Assembly: GCA_016699855.1 (NCBI GenBank)
Contig: CP064988.1
Coordinates: 4,306,501-4,370,500 of the forward strand
DNA: 64,000 nt
Reading direction: 5' to 3'
From: Rhodospirillales bacterium
GTDB lineage: Bacteria; Pseudomonadota; Alphaproteobacteria; Reyranellales; Reyranellaceae
Part shown: one piece after another, positions 51,576 to 59,876 of the stretch
How positions within the stretch are numbered: the first letter of the stretch is position 1
Layout: each line of letters starts with the position of its first letter
Program-made: the position numbers and the translations under genes
Notes under the pieces: model-generated
What the model was told of the DNA's origin: nothing
The model's input: the letters and a program-made list of their open reading frames with translations, nothing else
The model's database searches: none

Positions 51576-52514
51576 GTGACGACCGTGGGCCCCGTTCGGT
51601 CGCGCGCGGCGGCGCTGTGGGCGTCGGCCGGGCTTCTGGCGTGCTGCGTCATCTGGGGCTCGATGACGCCGGTGCTGAAGGTCCTGACCGAGTTCATGGA
51701 CCTCTACCTGCTGTCGGCGCTGCGCTACGTCGTCGGGCTGCCGGTGCTGTGGTTCGCGTGGATGCTGGCGCGCGCGCCATCGGGCGCGCCGCGCCCGATC
51801 GCCACCGGGCGCCTGATGCGGCTCGGTCTGGCGATGTGCGCCTTCTCGATCCTCTACACCTTCGGGGTCCGCCATTCGCATCCCGTGACGGCGGCGATCG
51901 TGCTCAACCTCGGGCCGGTGATCTCCGCGTTGATGGCCCGCGCGCTGCTCGGCGCGCGCATGGTCGCGGGCTTCCCCGTGGCGTTGACGCTGGGCCTGCT
52001 CGGCGCCGCGATGGTGATCGCCGGCGCGCCGGGCTTCCGCGAGCGCGGGCTGGGCTTCGAGGGCGGCGAGCCGCTGCTGCTGGTCGCGCAGATCTGTTGG
52101 CAATGGTACTCGATCCGCGCCCAGCAATGGCTCGGCGACCGCGGCCAGATCGGCCTCAGCGCCATCACCTCGACGGTGGCGGGCGTCTGGATGCTGGCCG
52201 GCTTCGCGATCCTCTACGGCGCCGGCGTCGCCGGCGGGCCGCCGGCCGACATCTCCTGGCTGCACATCGCGTACCTCGTCTGGATCTGCGTCTTCGGCGT
52301 CGCCATCGCGGTGCTGCTGTGGAACTACGGCGTCAGCCGGCTGACCCTGCCGGTCGCCTCGCTGCACATGAACGGCGCGCCGGTCGTGGCGGTGCTGACC
52401 GCCTGGGCGATCGGCCAGCCGCCGACCTGGCTGCAGCTGCTCGGCGGCGTCGTGGTGGTGGCCGGCATCGTCTACCTCCAGACGCGCCAGCTCGCCTCGG
52501 CGCGGCCGTCGTGA
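51576..52514 (+). CDS. EamA-family drug/metabolite transporter 1
   Basis: The 312-residue protein has about ten membrane helices in two EamA repeats, first GLLACCVIWGSMTPVLKVLT, second with WQWYSIRAQQWL and a final GGVVVVAGIVYLQTRQ. These proteins export amino acids or metabolites. The GTG start at 51576 gives a short cytoplasmic N-terminus. Its stop overlaps the start of the second EamA gene (GTGA at 52511-52514), so the two are coupled and may form a heterodimer. Confidence 0.88.
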   Translation: MTTVGPVRSRAAALWASAGLLACCVIWGSMTPVLKVLTEFMDLYLLSALRYVVGLPVLWFAWMLARAPSGAPRPIATGRLMRLGLAMCAFSILYTFGVRHSHPVTAAIVLNLGPVISALMARALLGARMVAGFPVALTLGLLGAAMVIAGAPGFRERGLGFEGGEPLLLVAQICWQWYSIRAQQWLGDRGQIGLSAITSTVAGVWMLAGFAILYGAGVAGGPPADISWLHIAYLVWICVFGVAIAVLLWNYGVSRLTLPVASLHMNGAPVVAVLTAWAIGQPPTWLQLLGGVVVVAGIVYLQTRQLASARPS

Positions 52515-53440
52515 GCCGGCTCACCGCCGCGACGGGGCGGGGCGGCGCGCTCGTCGGCATGGCGGCGTTCGTCGTCACCAGCGCCTGCTGGGGCGCCAAC
52601 ATGCCCATCACGGCCGTGATCTTCCGCGTCCTCGATCCGTTCTGGATGTCGCCGTGGCGCACCGCCATCGCGGCGCTGACGCTGGCGGTCCTCCTCGCCG
52701 CGACCGAGGGCGTCCGCGCGCTGGCCATGCCGATGCCGTGGCGGCGCTTCCTGATGTTGAGCTGCGCCATGGCGTCGTTCTTCCTCGTCTACAATCTGGC
52801 GCTGCGCCACACCAACACGATCACGGCGGCGGCGTTCATGGTCGGATCGCCGGTCTACGCGGCGCTGACGTTGCGGGTCCTGACGGGCGCGGCGTTCGAC
52901 CGCGGCTTCTGGGTCGCGGCGCCGCTCACGCTGGTCGGCGGCGCCATCGCGGTATGGGGACGCGCCGACGCGCCGGGGGCCGGATTCGCGCTCCAGGGCG
53001 GCGAGCCGCTGATCGTGCTCTGCACGGTGTTCTGGACGGTCTACTCGATCTACGCCCAGCGCTGGTTCGAGCCGCCGGTGACGCAGCTGCGGCGGACCTA
53101 TGTCGCGCTGTCCGGCGCGACGCTCTGGTTGTTCCTGTTCTGGGCGGCGTGCCGCGCCGCCGGCGTCGTCGGGCCGCCCAACCTCGCGCCCGACGCCGCG
53201 ACCATCGGCTGGCTGGCATTGACGGCGGTTTTCGCGACCGGGCTCGCCGGCGTGACCTGGAACATCGGTGTCGCGCGGCTCGGCATCCCGATGGGGTCGC
53301 TGTGGCAGAACGCCGTGCCGGTGTTCGCGATCCTCATCTCGATGGCGTTCGGTTTCGAGCCGACCCCGGCCCAGATCGCCGGCGGCGCCATCGTGATGGC
53401 CGGCGTGCTCTACATGCAGTGGCGCAAGTTCAACGGCTGA
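52511..53440 (+). CDS. EamA-family drug/metabolite transporter 2
   Basis: The 309-residue protein (GTG 52511, four-base overlap) has the same ten-helix layout: VVTSACWGANMPITAVIFRV, HTNTITAAAFMVGSPVYAAL, WTVYSIYAQRWF and GAIVMAGVLYMQWRKFNG at the end. It is a distinct sequence from its neighbour, not a recent copy. The pair probably exports or imports the product or substrate of the preceding ADH-SCP2-hydrolase genes. It converges with the atypical SDR gene. Confidence 0.88.
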   Translation: MSRLTAATGRGGALVGMAAFVVTSACWGANMPITAVIFRVLDPFWMSPWRTAIAALTLAVLLAATEGVRALAMPMPWRRFLMLSCAMASFFLVYNLALRHTNTITAAAFMVGSPVYAALTLRVLTGAAFDRGFWVAAPLTLVGGAIAVWGRADAPGAGFALQGGEPLIVLCTVFWTVYSIYAQRWFEPPVTQLRRTYVALSGATLWLFLFWAACRAAGVVGPPNLAPDAATIGWLALTAVFATGLAGVTWNIGVARLGIPMGSLWQNAVPVFAILISMAFGFEPTPAQIAGGAIVMAGVLYMQWRKFNG

Positions 53441-53489
53441 GGGCGGTGCACGCCGCGGTCAGGCGGATTTCGGCCGTCGCGCCACCACG

Positions 53490-53560
53490 CCTGTCATTCC
53501 GCGCGCAGCGAGGGATCGAGCGGCGGCGGCTGGATCCCTCGCTGCGCGCGGAATGACAGG
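53490..53560. terminator. 28-bp perfect-arm hairpin repeat (A6) between convergent genes
   Basis: CCTGTCATTCCGCGCGCAGC... (53490-53517) and its exact complement (53533-53560) with a 15-base loop. It is a variant of the TGTCATCCCGAG family and lies between the EamA and SDR stops. Confidence 0.8.
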
Positions 53561-53601
53561 CGGGGCGTGCGGACGCCGGAAGCGAACGGCGTCCGACCGC
53601 G

Positions 53602-54381
53602 TCAGATCAGTCCGTGGTAGGAGCCGCCGTCGAGCTGGACGTTCTGGCCCGACATGAAGCCGGCCTGCGCGCTGCACAGGAAGGCGCAGGTGTCGCCGAA
53701 CTCGACCGGCTGTCCGAAGCGCTTCGCGGCGATCGACTGCGCGATCTGCCGGCGCGCCTCCTCGTAGGTGATGCCCTGCTCCTTGACCATGCGCTCGGCC
53801 ATGAAGCGCTGGCGGTCGGTGTCGAAGCGCTCCGGCAGCATGTTGTTGATCGTGACGTTGTCGGGCGCGACCTCCGACGACAGCGATTTGCAGAACGCCG
53901 TCAGGCCGGTGCGCGCCGTCGTCGACAGCGCCATCGGCGGCCGCGGCGACTTCACCATCGCCGAGGTGATGTTGACGATGCGGCCGAACTTCCGGGCCCG
54001 CATGCCCGGCACGAGCGCGCGGATCAGCAGGATCGGCGCCAGCATGTTGGCCTCCAGCGCCGGCAGCCAGGCGGCGTGGTCCCAGTCCGCCAGCTTGCCC
54101 GGCGGCGGGCCGGCGTTGTTGTTCACGAGGATGTCGGCGTCGGGGCAGGCCGCGACCAGCGCCGCGCGGCCGGCCTCGGTGTTGATGTCGGCCACGACCG
54201 GCGTGACCTTGGCGCCGGTCGCGGCCGCGATCTCCTTGGCCGTCGCTTCCAGACGGGCCGCGTTCCGGCCGTTGATGAAGACCTCGCAACCCTCGCGCGC
54301 CAGCGACAGGGCGCACGCCTTCCCGAGGCCTTGCGACGATGCGCAGACGATCGCCTTGCGGCCCTTGATGCCCAGATCCAT
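53602..54381 (-). CDS. atypical SDR lacking the YxxxK active site
   Basis: The 259-residue protein is SDR-like: CASSQGLGKACALSLAREG, DILVNNNAGPPPG, RIVNITSAMVKSP and FMSGQNVQLDGGSYHGLI. Where the YxxxK pair should be, it has LSTTARTGLTAFCKSL, so Tyr is replaced by Ser and Lys by Arg. The triad Ser may be present in ITSAM. Some SDR-family proteins of this form exist and may need other acid/base residues or may have lost reductase activity. It is close to the GntR gene (34 bp) in the same direction and may be part of its regulon. Confidence 0.85.
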   Translation of the reverse strand: MDLGIKGRKAIVCASSQGLGKACALSLAREGCEVFINGRNAARLEATAKEIAAATGAKVTPVVADINTEAGRAALVAACPDADILVNNNAGPPPGKLADWDHAAWLPALEANMLAPILLIRALVPGMRARKFGRIVNITSAMVKSPRPPMALSTTARTGLTAFCKSLSSEVAPDNVTINNMLPERFDTDRQRFMAERMVKEQGITYEEARRQIAQSIAAKRFGQPVEFGDTCAFLCSAQAGFMSGQNVQLDGGSYHGLI

Positions 54382-54415
54382 CCCGTTTCCCCTCCCCCGA
54401 ATGATCGCGCGCCGG

Positions 54416-55114
54416 TCAGGCGGCGTCGCCCAGCCCGTCCTGGTCCAGCGCGCCGGCCTCGACCAGCGTACGCGTGGTGCTCTCGTAGTGCTCGGTCATC
54501 AGCGCCACCGCGCGGTCCGCGTCGCGCGCCAGCGCCGCCTCCATCAGGGCGCGGTGCTCGCCCGACTTGTTCCGCCGCCGCCGATTGATGAGATAGGACA
54601 GGCGCCGGTACAGCTCCGAGGCGTCGTAGAGCGAGCGCTGCAGGTCGATCAGCATCGGGCTGCCGCAGGCGCCGGTCAGCGCCGCGTGGAACTCGGCGTG
54701 CGCCGCGGCGTAGGCCTCGCTGAGGCGCCCTGAATCGTCGGCGTCGCGCACCGGCGTGTTCGAGAGCGTGTGGTGGCTGGCGACCAGCCGCGATTCCCAT
54801 TCGACCCGTCCCAGCTCGATGGAGCGGCGCAGCGCCACGCTCTCGATCGAGATGCGCACGAAGGTCAGGTCGCGCAGCTCCGGCGCCGACAGCGCGGCGA
54901 CCGTGAAGCCCTGCTGCGGCTGCGCGCGCACCAGCTTCTCCGCCGCCAGGCGGGTGAGGGCCTCGCGCACGCTGCTCAGGCTGACGCCGTACTCGTCGCA
55001 CAGCGTGGCGAGGCGCAGCTTCTGGCCGGGCAGCAGGCGGCCGCCGAGGATGTCCGCGCGGACGCGCAGATGGACCTCCTCGGCGAGGGTCTTGGCGATT
55101 CGGGTCTGTGGCAC
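54416..55114 (-). CDS. GntR-family regulator, FCD subgroup
   Basis: The 232-residue protein has the winged helix VHLRVRADILGGRLLPGQKL, YGVSLSSVREALTRLAAEKL, then the FCD effector domain with IESVALRRSIEL, HAEFHAALTGACGS and EHRALMEAALARDADRAVAL, whose His residues bind a metal in this group. It is divergent from the ABC transporter operon and probably represses it until a carboxylic acid ligand appears. The SDR gene 53602-54381 follows it on the same strand. Confidence 0.92.
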   Translation of the reverse strand: MPQTRIAKTLAEEVHLRVRADILGGRLLPGQKLRLATLCDEYGVSLSSVREALTRLAAEKLVRAQPQQGFTVAALSAPELRDLTFVRISIESVALRRSIELGRVEWESRLVASHHTLSNTPVRDADDSGRLSEAYAAAHAEFHAALTGACGSPMLIDLQRSLYDASELYRRLSYLINRRRRNKSGEHRALMEAALARDADRAVALMTEHYESTTRTLVEAGALDQDGLGDAA

Positions 55115-55289
55115 CGCGATCCCCGTGGATGACCGGGCCGCCGGACGGCGGCGGCGTCGATTTTTTTATGTACTATCGATCATCGGTTTACAAATCGATT
55201 TTCCGAGGCCACGATCCCCGGCAACACGAAGGTCACCGCAGGCCGCGACGTCGTCGCGGCCAAGCGGCGATGGCGATGGAGGGGAAGCG
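55115..55289. promoter_or_regulatory. GntR/ABC operon divergent promoter
   Basis: An AT-rich core (TCGATTTTTTTATGTACTAT...) contains TCGATTT at 55157-55163 and AAATCGA at 55192-55198 as widely spaced inverted arms. GGAGGGG at 55278-55284 is a strong ribosome site for 55290. No exact TTGTATACAA site as at 9018-9027 was found here. Confidence 0.5.
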
Positions 55290-56510
55290 ATGACCGGTTT
55301 CACTGGGCAATGGCGTCGTCGTCACGTTCTGGCCGGGCTGGCGGGCGCCGCCTCGGTCGGGCTTTCCGGCGCCGGCCGGGCGGCGCCGTCGGGCAAGCCG
55401 GTGCGCGTCGGCGGCACGCTGTCGCTGACCGGGCCGCTGGCGCAGACCGCGCTGATCCACAAGATCGCGGCCGAGATCTCGGTCGAGGAGATCAATGCGC
55501 GCGAGGGCTTCCTCGGGCGGCCGGTCGAGTACGTGCTGCTCGACGACCAGTCCAAGCCCGAGGTCTGCCGCAGCCTGTACGAAAAGCTGATCACGGTCGA
55601 CAAGGTCGATCTGATCATGGGGCCGTACGCCACCGCGCCGATCCTCGCCGGCATGGGCGTGGCGCAGCGTTACGGCAAGCTCTACATCCAGAGCAGCATG
55701 GGAATTCCGCGGCTGGCCAACTACGAGCTGACCTTCCCGGCGACTCCGTTCGGGCCGGAGCCGAACAAGTCCTATCCGAAGGTGGTGTTCGACGCCGTGG
55801 CCAGCGGGCCGACGCCGCCCAAGACCGTGGCGATCCTGACCAGCAAGTTCCCGTCGGCGCAGTTCATGGCCGAGGGCACGCGCGACGTCGCCAAGGAGCG
55901 CGGCCTCAACGTGGTGATGTACCTCGAGTACGAGTTCGGGGCGCGCGACTTCGGCGCCATCGCCGCGCGCGTCAAGGACGCCAACGCCGACTTCCTCTGG
56001 GTCGGCTCGCTGGGGCTCGAGAGCAACATGCTGCTCGAGGCCCTGAAGAAGCTCGACTACGTGCCGAAGAGCCACTTCCACCTCTATCCAGCGCCGGGGC
56101 CGCTGGCGGTGTCGCCGGACGGCAAGAACGCGCTGTCGTCGACCTTCCTCGAGCCGGACGCGCCGTTCCTCGATCGTCCGGGCGTGCGCCGCATCGCCGA
56201 GCGCTACCGCGAGCAGGCGACCAAGGCGAAGCTGGTCTACGCCGACCTCGACGCCCAGGCCGCCGGCATGTTCTCGGCCTGGCAGATCCTCGAGCAGGCC
56301 GTGAACGGCGCCAAGAGCCTCGACGACAAGGCGATGGCGGCGTGGCTGAAGAAGAACGGCGCCACCACGATCTACGGCAAGCTGCGGTTCGACGCCGCCT
56401 ACAACCACGGCGACGCGGCCCAGCTGGTGAAGCAGGCGCAGGACGGCAAGTGGAAGGTCGTGTGGCCGAAGGAGTTCGCGGCGCCGGGCGTGAAGCTGAT
56501 CGCGCCGTAG
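55290..56510 (+). CDS. ABC transporter substrate-binding protein (branched-chain amino acid type)
   Basis: The 406-residue protein starts with a twin-arginine signal (QWRRRHVLAGLAGAASVGL, cleavage near GRAA). The mature part is the LivJ/LivK-type periplasmic receptor: GKPVRVGGTLSLTGPLAQT, YVLLDDQSKPEVCRSLYEKL, DLIMGPYATAPILAGMGVAQ, ADFLWVGSLGLESNMLLEAL. It captures a small organic solute, often an aromatic acid or amide in this subgroup, for the permease encoded next. It leads the operon and is followed by the LivH gene after 34 bases. Confidence 0.92.
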   Translation: MTGFTGQWRRRHVLAGLAGAASVGLSGAGRAAPSGKPVRVGGTLSLTGPLAQTALIHKIAAEISVEEINAREGFLGRPVEYVLLDDQSKPEVCRSLYEKLITVDKVDLIMGPYATAPILAGMGVAQRYGKLYIQSSMGIPRLANYELTFPATPFGPEPNKSYPKVVFDAVASGPTPPKTVAILTSKFPSAQFMAEGTRDVAKERGLNVVMYLEYEFGARDFGAIAARVKDANADFLWVGSLGLESNMLLEALKKLDYVPKSHFHLYPAPGPLAVSPDGKNALSSTFLEPDAPFLDRPGVRRIAERYREQATKAKLVYADLDAQAAGMFSAWQILEQAVNGAKSLDDKAMAAWLKKNGATTIYGKLRFDAAYNHGDAAQLVKQAQDGKWKVVWPKEFAAPGVKLIAP

Positions 56511-56544
56511 CGTCGGTCCGTCCGCTCCGTTCAAGGACGCCGCG

Positions 56545-57396
56545 ATGCCCAGCGCGACCGTCGTCGGCCAGGCGCTCGTCTCCGGTCTGCTCATGGGCGG
56601 GCTGTACGGGCTGCTGGCGCTCGGCCTGAGCCTGAGCTGGGGCCTGCTGCGCCTCGTCAACCTCGGCTATTTCGCGATCGCCTTCCTCGGCGCGTACCTG
56701 GTCTACCAGATGCACGTCGGCTGGCATCTGGCGCCATGGTGGGCGGCGGCGCTGGTGGTGCCGTTGTTCTTCTGCCTCGGCGTGGCGCAGCACTGGGTGT
56801 TCCTGCGCTTCCGCGTCAGCGAGCTGGCGTCGCTGCTGGTCACCTTCGGTTTCAGCGTCATCGTCGAGTCCGGTCTGCAATGGTACTGGACCGCCGACTA
56901 CCGCCGGCTGGAAACGGAGTACGCCAGCGCTTCGCTGCGTATCGGGCCGCTCTACGTGCCGGTGCTCGATCTCGCGGCCTGCGTCGCCGCCGCGGTGCTG
57001 GCCTGGGGCACGTGGGCGTGGCTGCGCTGGACCTATGTCGGCAAGGCGCTGCGCGCCAGCGCCGAGGATCCCGACATCGCCGCCGCCTACGGCGTCGACC
57101 ACAAGCGGCTGTCCTACCTGCTGTCGGGCGTCTGCGCCTCGTACGCGGGCGTCGCCGGCGCGTTCATCGCGCTGATCTCGACGCTGGCGCCGTCGCAGGT
57201 GTGGGCGTGGCTCGGCGTGGTGTTCGCCGTCGTGATCATCGGCCGCGTCGGCAATCCGCTGGGCGCGCTGGTGGCGGGGCTGCTGATCGGCGCCAGCGAA
57301 TCGGTGGCGATGGCGTTCATGAGCCCCGCCTGGGCGCCGGTGATCTCGTTCTCGGCCCTGATCGCGCTGCTGCTGTGGGAGCCGGACTGGCTATGA
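56545..57396 (+). CDS. livH: ABC transporter permease, LivH-type
   Basis: A 283-residue permease with eight or so helices: ALVSGLLMGGLYGLLALGLS, NLGYFAIAFLGAYLVY, AYGVDHKRLSYLLSGVCASY and the RVGNPLGALVAGLLIG end. It forms half of the inner-membrane channel for the receptor above. The stop overlaps the start of the fused LivM-LivG gene (ATGA at 57393-57396). Confidence 0.92.
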   Translation: MPSATVVGQALVSGLLMGGLYGLLALGLSLSWGLLRLVNLGYFAIAFLGAYLVYQMHVGWHLAPWWAAALVVPLFFCLGVAQHWVFLRFRVSELASLLVTFGFSVIVESGLQWYWTADYRRLETEYASASLRIGPLYVPVLDLAACVAAAVLAWGTWAWLRWTYVGKALRASAEDPDIAAAYGVDHKRLSYLLSGVCASYAGVAGAFIALISTLAPSQVWAWLGVVFAVVIIGRVGNPLGALVAGLLIGASESVAMAFMSPAWAPVISFSALIALLLWEPDWL

Positions 57397-59165
57397 ACCC
57401 GCGCACAGCGCTACCGGCCGGCGTCGCGGCGGCGGCCGCGCTCGGTCTGGCGGTCCTGCCGACCGCCGGATTCCCGGCGTTCTACGACTCCTTCCTCTAC
57501 ATGCTGTTCTTCTGGATCTCGCTGGCGACGAGCTGGGCGATCCTCAGCGGATTCGCGGGCTATTTCAGCTTCGGCCACGCCGCCTTCTTCGGCGCCGGCA
57601 TGTACACCACCGCGAACCTCGCGACCAAGTTCGAGGTGCCGCTGCTGGCGACGCTGCCGGTCGCGGCCGCGGTGGCGGCGGCCCTCGGCGTCGCCATCGG
57701 CGCCGTCGTGTTCCGGCTCAAGCGCCTGCGGGGCGAGCTGTTCGCGCTGCTGACCTTGGCGGTCACGTTCATCGTCGCCACGGTCATCCTCAACACGCCG
57801 ATCGACGGCGGCGGCGGGGTGTTCCTGAGCGGCGTGCCGGTGCCGAAACTGCTGCCGTCGCAGAGCGGCACGATCTACTTGCTGGGGCTGGTCCTGTGCG
57901 TGGCGACGGTCGCCATCACGCGCTGGGTCTGGGGCTCGCGCCTCGGCATGGGCCTCGCCGCGATCCACGACGACGAGGACGTGGCGGAGGTCAAGGGCGT
58001 GCCGACCTGCCGCTACAAGCTGACGGCGCTGGCGTTGTCGTCCGGCATCGCCGGCGCCGTCGGCGGCGTGCACGCCGTCTATGTCGGCTTCCTCACGGTC
58101 GGCGAGACCTTCGGCATCACGGTGCCTCTCTACGTCGTGCTGATGAGCGTGCTCGGCGGGGCGCGGCACTGGCTCGGACCGGCGGTCGGCGCGGTCGCGA
58201 TCGGCGCCTCGCTCTACGCCTTCACCGGCGGCGAGATGGCGATGGTCGGCCGCGCCATCGTGGCGTTCGCCCTGATCGTCGCGATCCTGGCGCTGCCGGA
58301 GGGCGTCGTGCCCGCGGTCCAGGCGTGGCTCAAGCGCCAGCGCGGCACCCGGCCCGCCGCGGTCGCCGCAGACCCGCCGGCCGCCGTCGAGATCGACGAT
58401 CCACCGGCGCCGGTCGCGGCGCCGGGGCCCGACGCGCCGGTGGCGCTGGCCGTGCGCGGCGCGTCGAAATCCTTCGGCGGCCTTCGGGCGCTCAACGACG
58501 TGACCCTCGATGTGCGCGAGGGCGAGATTCTCGGGCTGGTCGGGCCGAACGGATCGGGCAAGACCACGTTGATCAACGTCGTCACCGGGCATTTCCCGCT
58601 CACCGCCGGGTCGATCCAGGTCGCCGGCACCGAGATCGGCGCCGCGCCGGCGCACGCCATCGCGCGGCTGGGCGTGGCGCGCACCTACCAGATCCCGCGG
58701 CCCTTCGCGCACATGACCGTGCTCGACAACGTGGCGCTGTCGGCCACGTTCGGGCGCGAGGCGTTCGGACTGGAGGCGGCGCGGCGCGAGGCGATGACGT
58801 GGCTCGACTTCACCGGGCTGCGCGCCCGCGCCGCGGCGCTGCCGGCCGAGCTGAACCTGCACGAGCGCAAGTTCCTGGAGTTCGCGCGCGCGCTGGCGGC
58901 GCGTCCGAAGCTGCTGCTGCTCGACGAGGTGCTGTCGGGTCTCAATCCGTCGGAGGTCGACCGCGCCGTGGCGCTGATCCGACGCATCCGCGCGCGCGGC
59001 GCCACGATCGTGTTCGTCGAGCATCTCATGCGCGCCGTCGTCGAGCTCTCGGACCGCGTCGCCGTGCTGAACGAGGGCGCCCTGTTCGCGCTGGGCGCGC
59101 CGCGCGAGGTGATGTCCGATCCGCGCGTGGTCGCGGTCTACCTGGGCAAGTCCTATGGCGCTTGA
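57393..59165 (+). CDS. fused ABC permease-ATPase (LivM-LivG)
   Basis: The 590-residue protein joins a LivM permease (about residues 1-310, with FGHAAFFGAGMYTTANLA and LALPEGVVPAVQAWL at the end) to a LivG ATPase (about 350-590) by a Pro/Ala linker (residues 325-352). The ATPase has Walker A GPNGSGKTT, a signature ELNLHERKFLEFARAL in place of LSGGQ, and Walker B LLLLDEVLSGL. Such fusions occur in some proteobacterial Liv systems. It drives import of the receptor's ligand. The stop overlaps the LivF start by 11 bases. Confidence 0.9.
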   Translation: MNPRTALPAGVAAAAALGLAVLPTAGFPAFYDSFLYMLFFWISLATSWAILSGFAGYFSFGHAAFFGAGMYTTANLATKFEVPLLATLPVAAAVAAALGVAIGAVVFRLKRLRGELFALLTLAVTFIVATVILNTPIDGGGGVFLSGVPVPKLLPSQSGTIYLLGLVLCVATVAITRWVWGSRLGMGLAAIHDDEDVAEVKGVPTCRYKLTALALSSGIAGAVGGVHAVYVGFLTVGETFGITVPLYVVLMSVLGGARHWLGPAVGAVAIGASLYAFTGGEMAMVGRAIVAFALIVAILALPEGVVPAVQAWLKRQRGTRPAAVAADPPAAVEIDDPPAPVAAPGPDAPVALAVRGASKSFGGLRALNDVTLDVREGEILGLVGPNGSGKTTLINVVTGHFPLTAGSIQVAGTEIGAAPAHAIARLGVARTYQIPRPFAHMTVLDNVALSATFGREAFGLEAARREAMTWLDFTGLRARAAALPAELNLHERKFLEFARALAARPKLLLLDEVLSGLNPSEVDRAVALIRRIRARGATIVFVEHLMRAVVELSDRVAVLNEGALFALGAPREVMSDPRVVAVYLGKSYGA

Positions 59166-59862
59166 GGCCCGCGCGCTCGCCATCGCCTACGGCGACGCCC
59201 CGGCGGTGTGGGACGCCACGCTCGACGTCGGCGCCGGCGAGATCGTGTCGGTGATCGGCCCCAACGGCGCCGGCAAGACGACGCTCATCAACGCCATCGC
59301 CGGGCTGATGCGGTGGCGGTCGGGCACGCTGCGGTTCGACGGCGTCGACCTCGCCGGGGTGCCGCCGCACGGCGTCTGCGCCCAGGGCATCGCGCTGGTG
59401 CCGGAGGGGCGGCGCCTGTTCACGCGCATGTCCGTGGAGGAGAACCTCGAGATCGGCTGCTACCTGCCGGCGGCGCGGGCGCACCGCGACGCGACGCTGG
59501 AGCGGGTCTATTCGCTGTTCCCGATCCTGCGCGACAAGCGCGCCCAGGCGGCCGGGCTGCTCTCCGGCGGCCAGCAGCAGATGGTGGCGATAGGCCGGGC
59601 GCTGATGGCGCGGCCGCGCATCATGCTGTTCGACGAGCCGTCGCTGGGGCTGGCGCCGACCATCGTCGACGACATGTTCGAGATCATCAAGGGCGTGCGC
59701 GCCGAGGGCGTGTCGGTCCTGCTGGTCGAGCAGAACGTCGCCAAGGCGCTGGAGATCGCCGACCGCGCCTACGTGCTGGAGCACGGCCGCATCGTGGCGT
59801 CCGGCGTTCCGGCGGAGCTGGCGCGCCAGCCGCGCATCCGCGAAGCCTATCTCGGTCTGTGA
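59155..59862 (+). CDS. livF: ABC transporter ATPase, LivF-type
   Basis: The 235-residue ATPase has Walker A IGPNGAGKTTLINAIAG, signature LLSGGQQQMVAIGRAL and Walker B IMLFDEPSLGLAP, then EQNVAKALEIADRAYVLEHG. It pairs with the LivG half. The start at 59155 lies within the last codons of the previous gene. It completes a transporter set of receptor, two permeases and two ATPases. Confidence 0.93.
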   Translation: MALEARALAIAYGDAPAVWDATLDVGAGEIVSVIGPNGAGKTTLINAIAGLMRWRSGTLRFDGVDLAGVPPHGVCAQGIALVPEGRRLFTRMSVEENLEIGCYLPAARAHRDATLERVYSLFPILRDKRAQAAGLLSGGQQQMVAIGRALMARPRIMLFDEPSLGLAPTIVDDMFEIIKGVRAEGVSVLLVEQNVAKALEIADRAYVLEHGRIVASGVPAELARQPRIREAYLGL

Positions 59863-59876
59863 GGAAGGGACCCGCC

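Noticed and set aside
8859..53560. Hairpin repeats as a CRISPR array
   Set aside because: Copies are thousands of bases apart, are inverted repeats, and no cas genes exist in the window.
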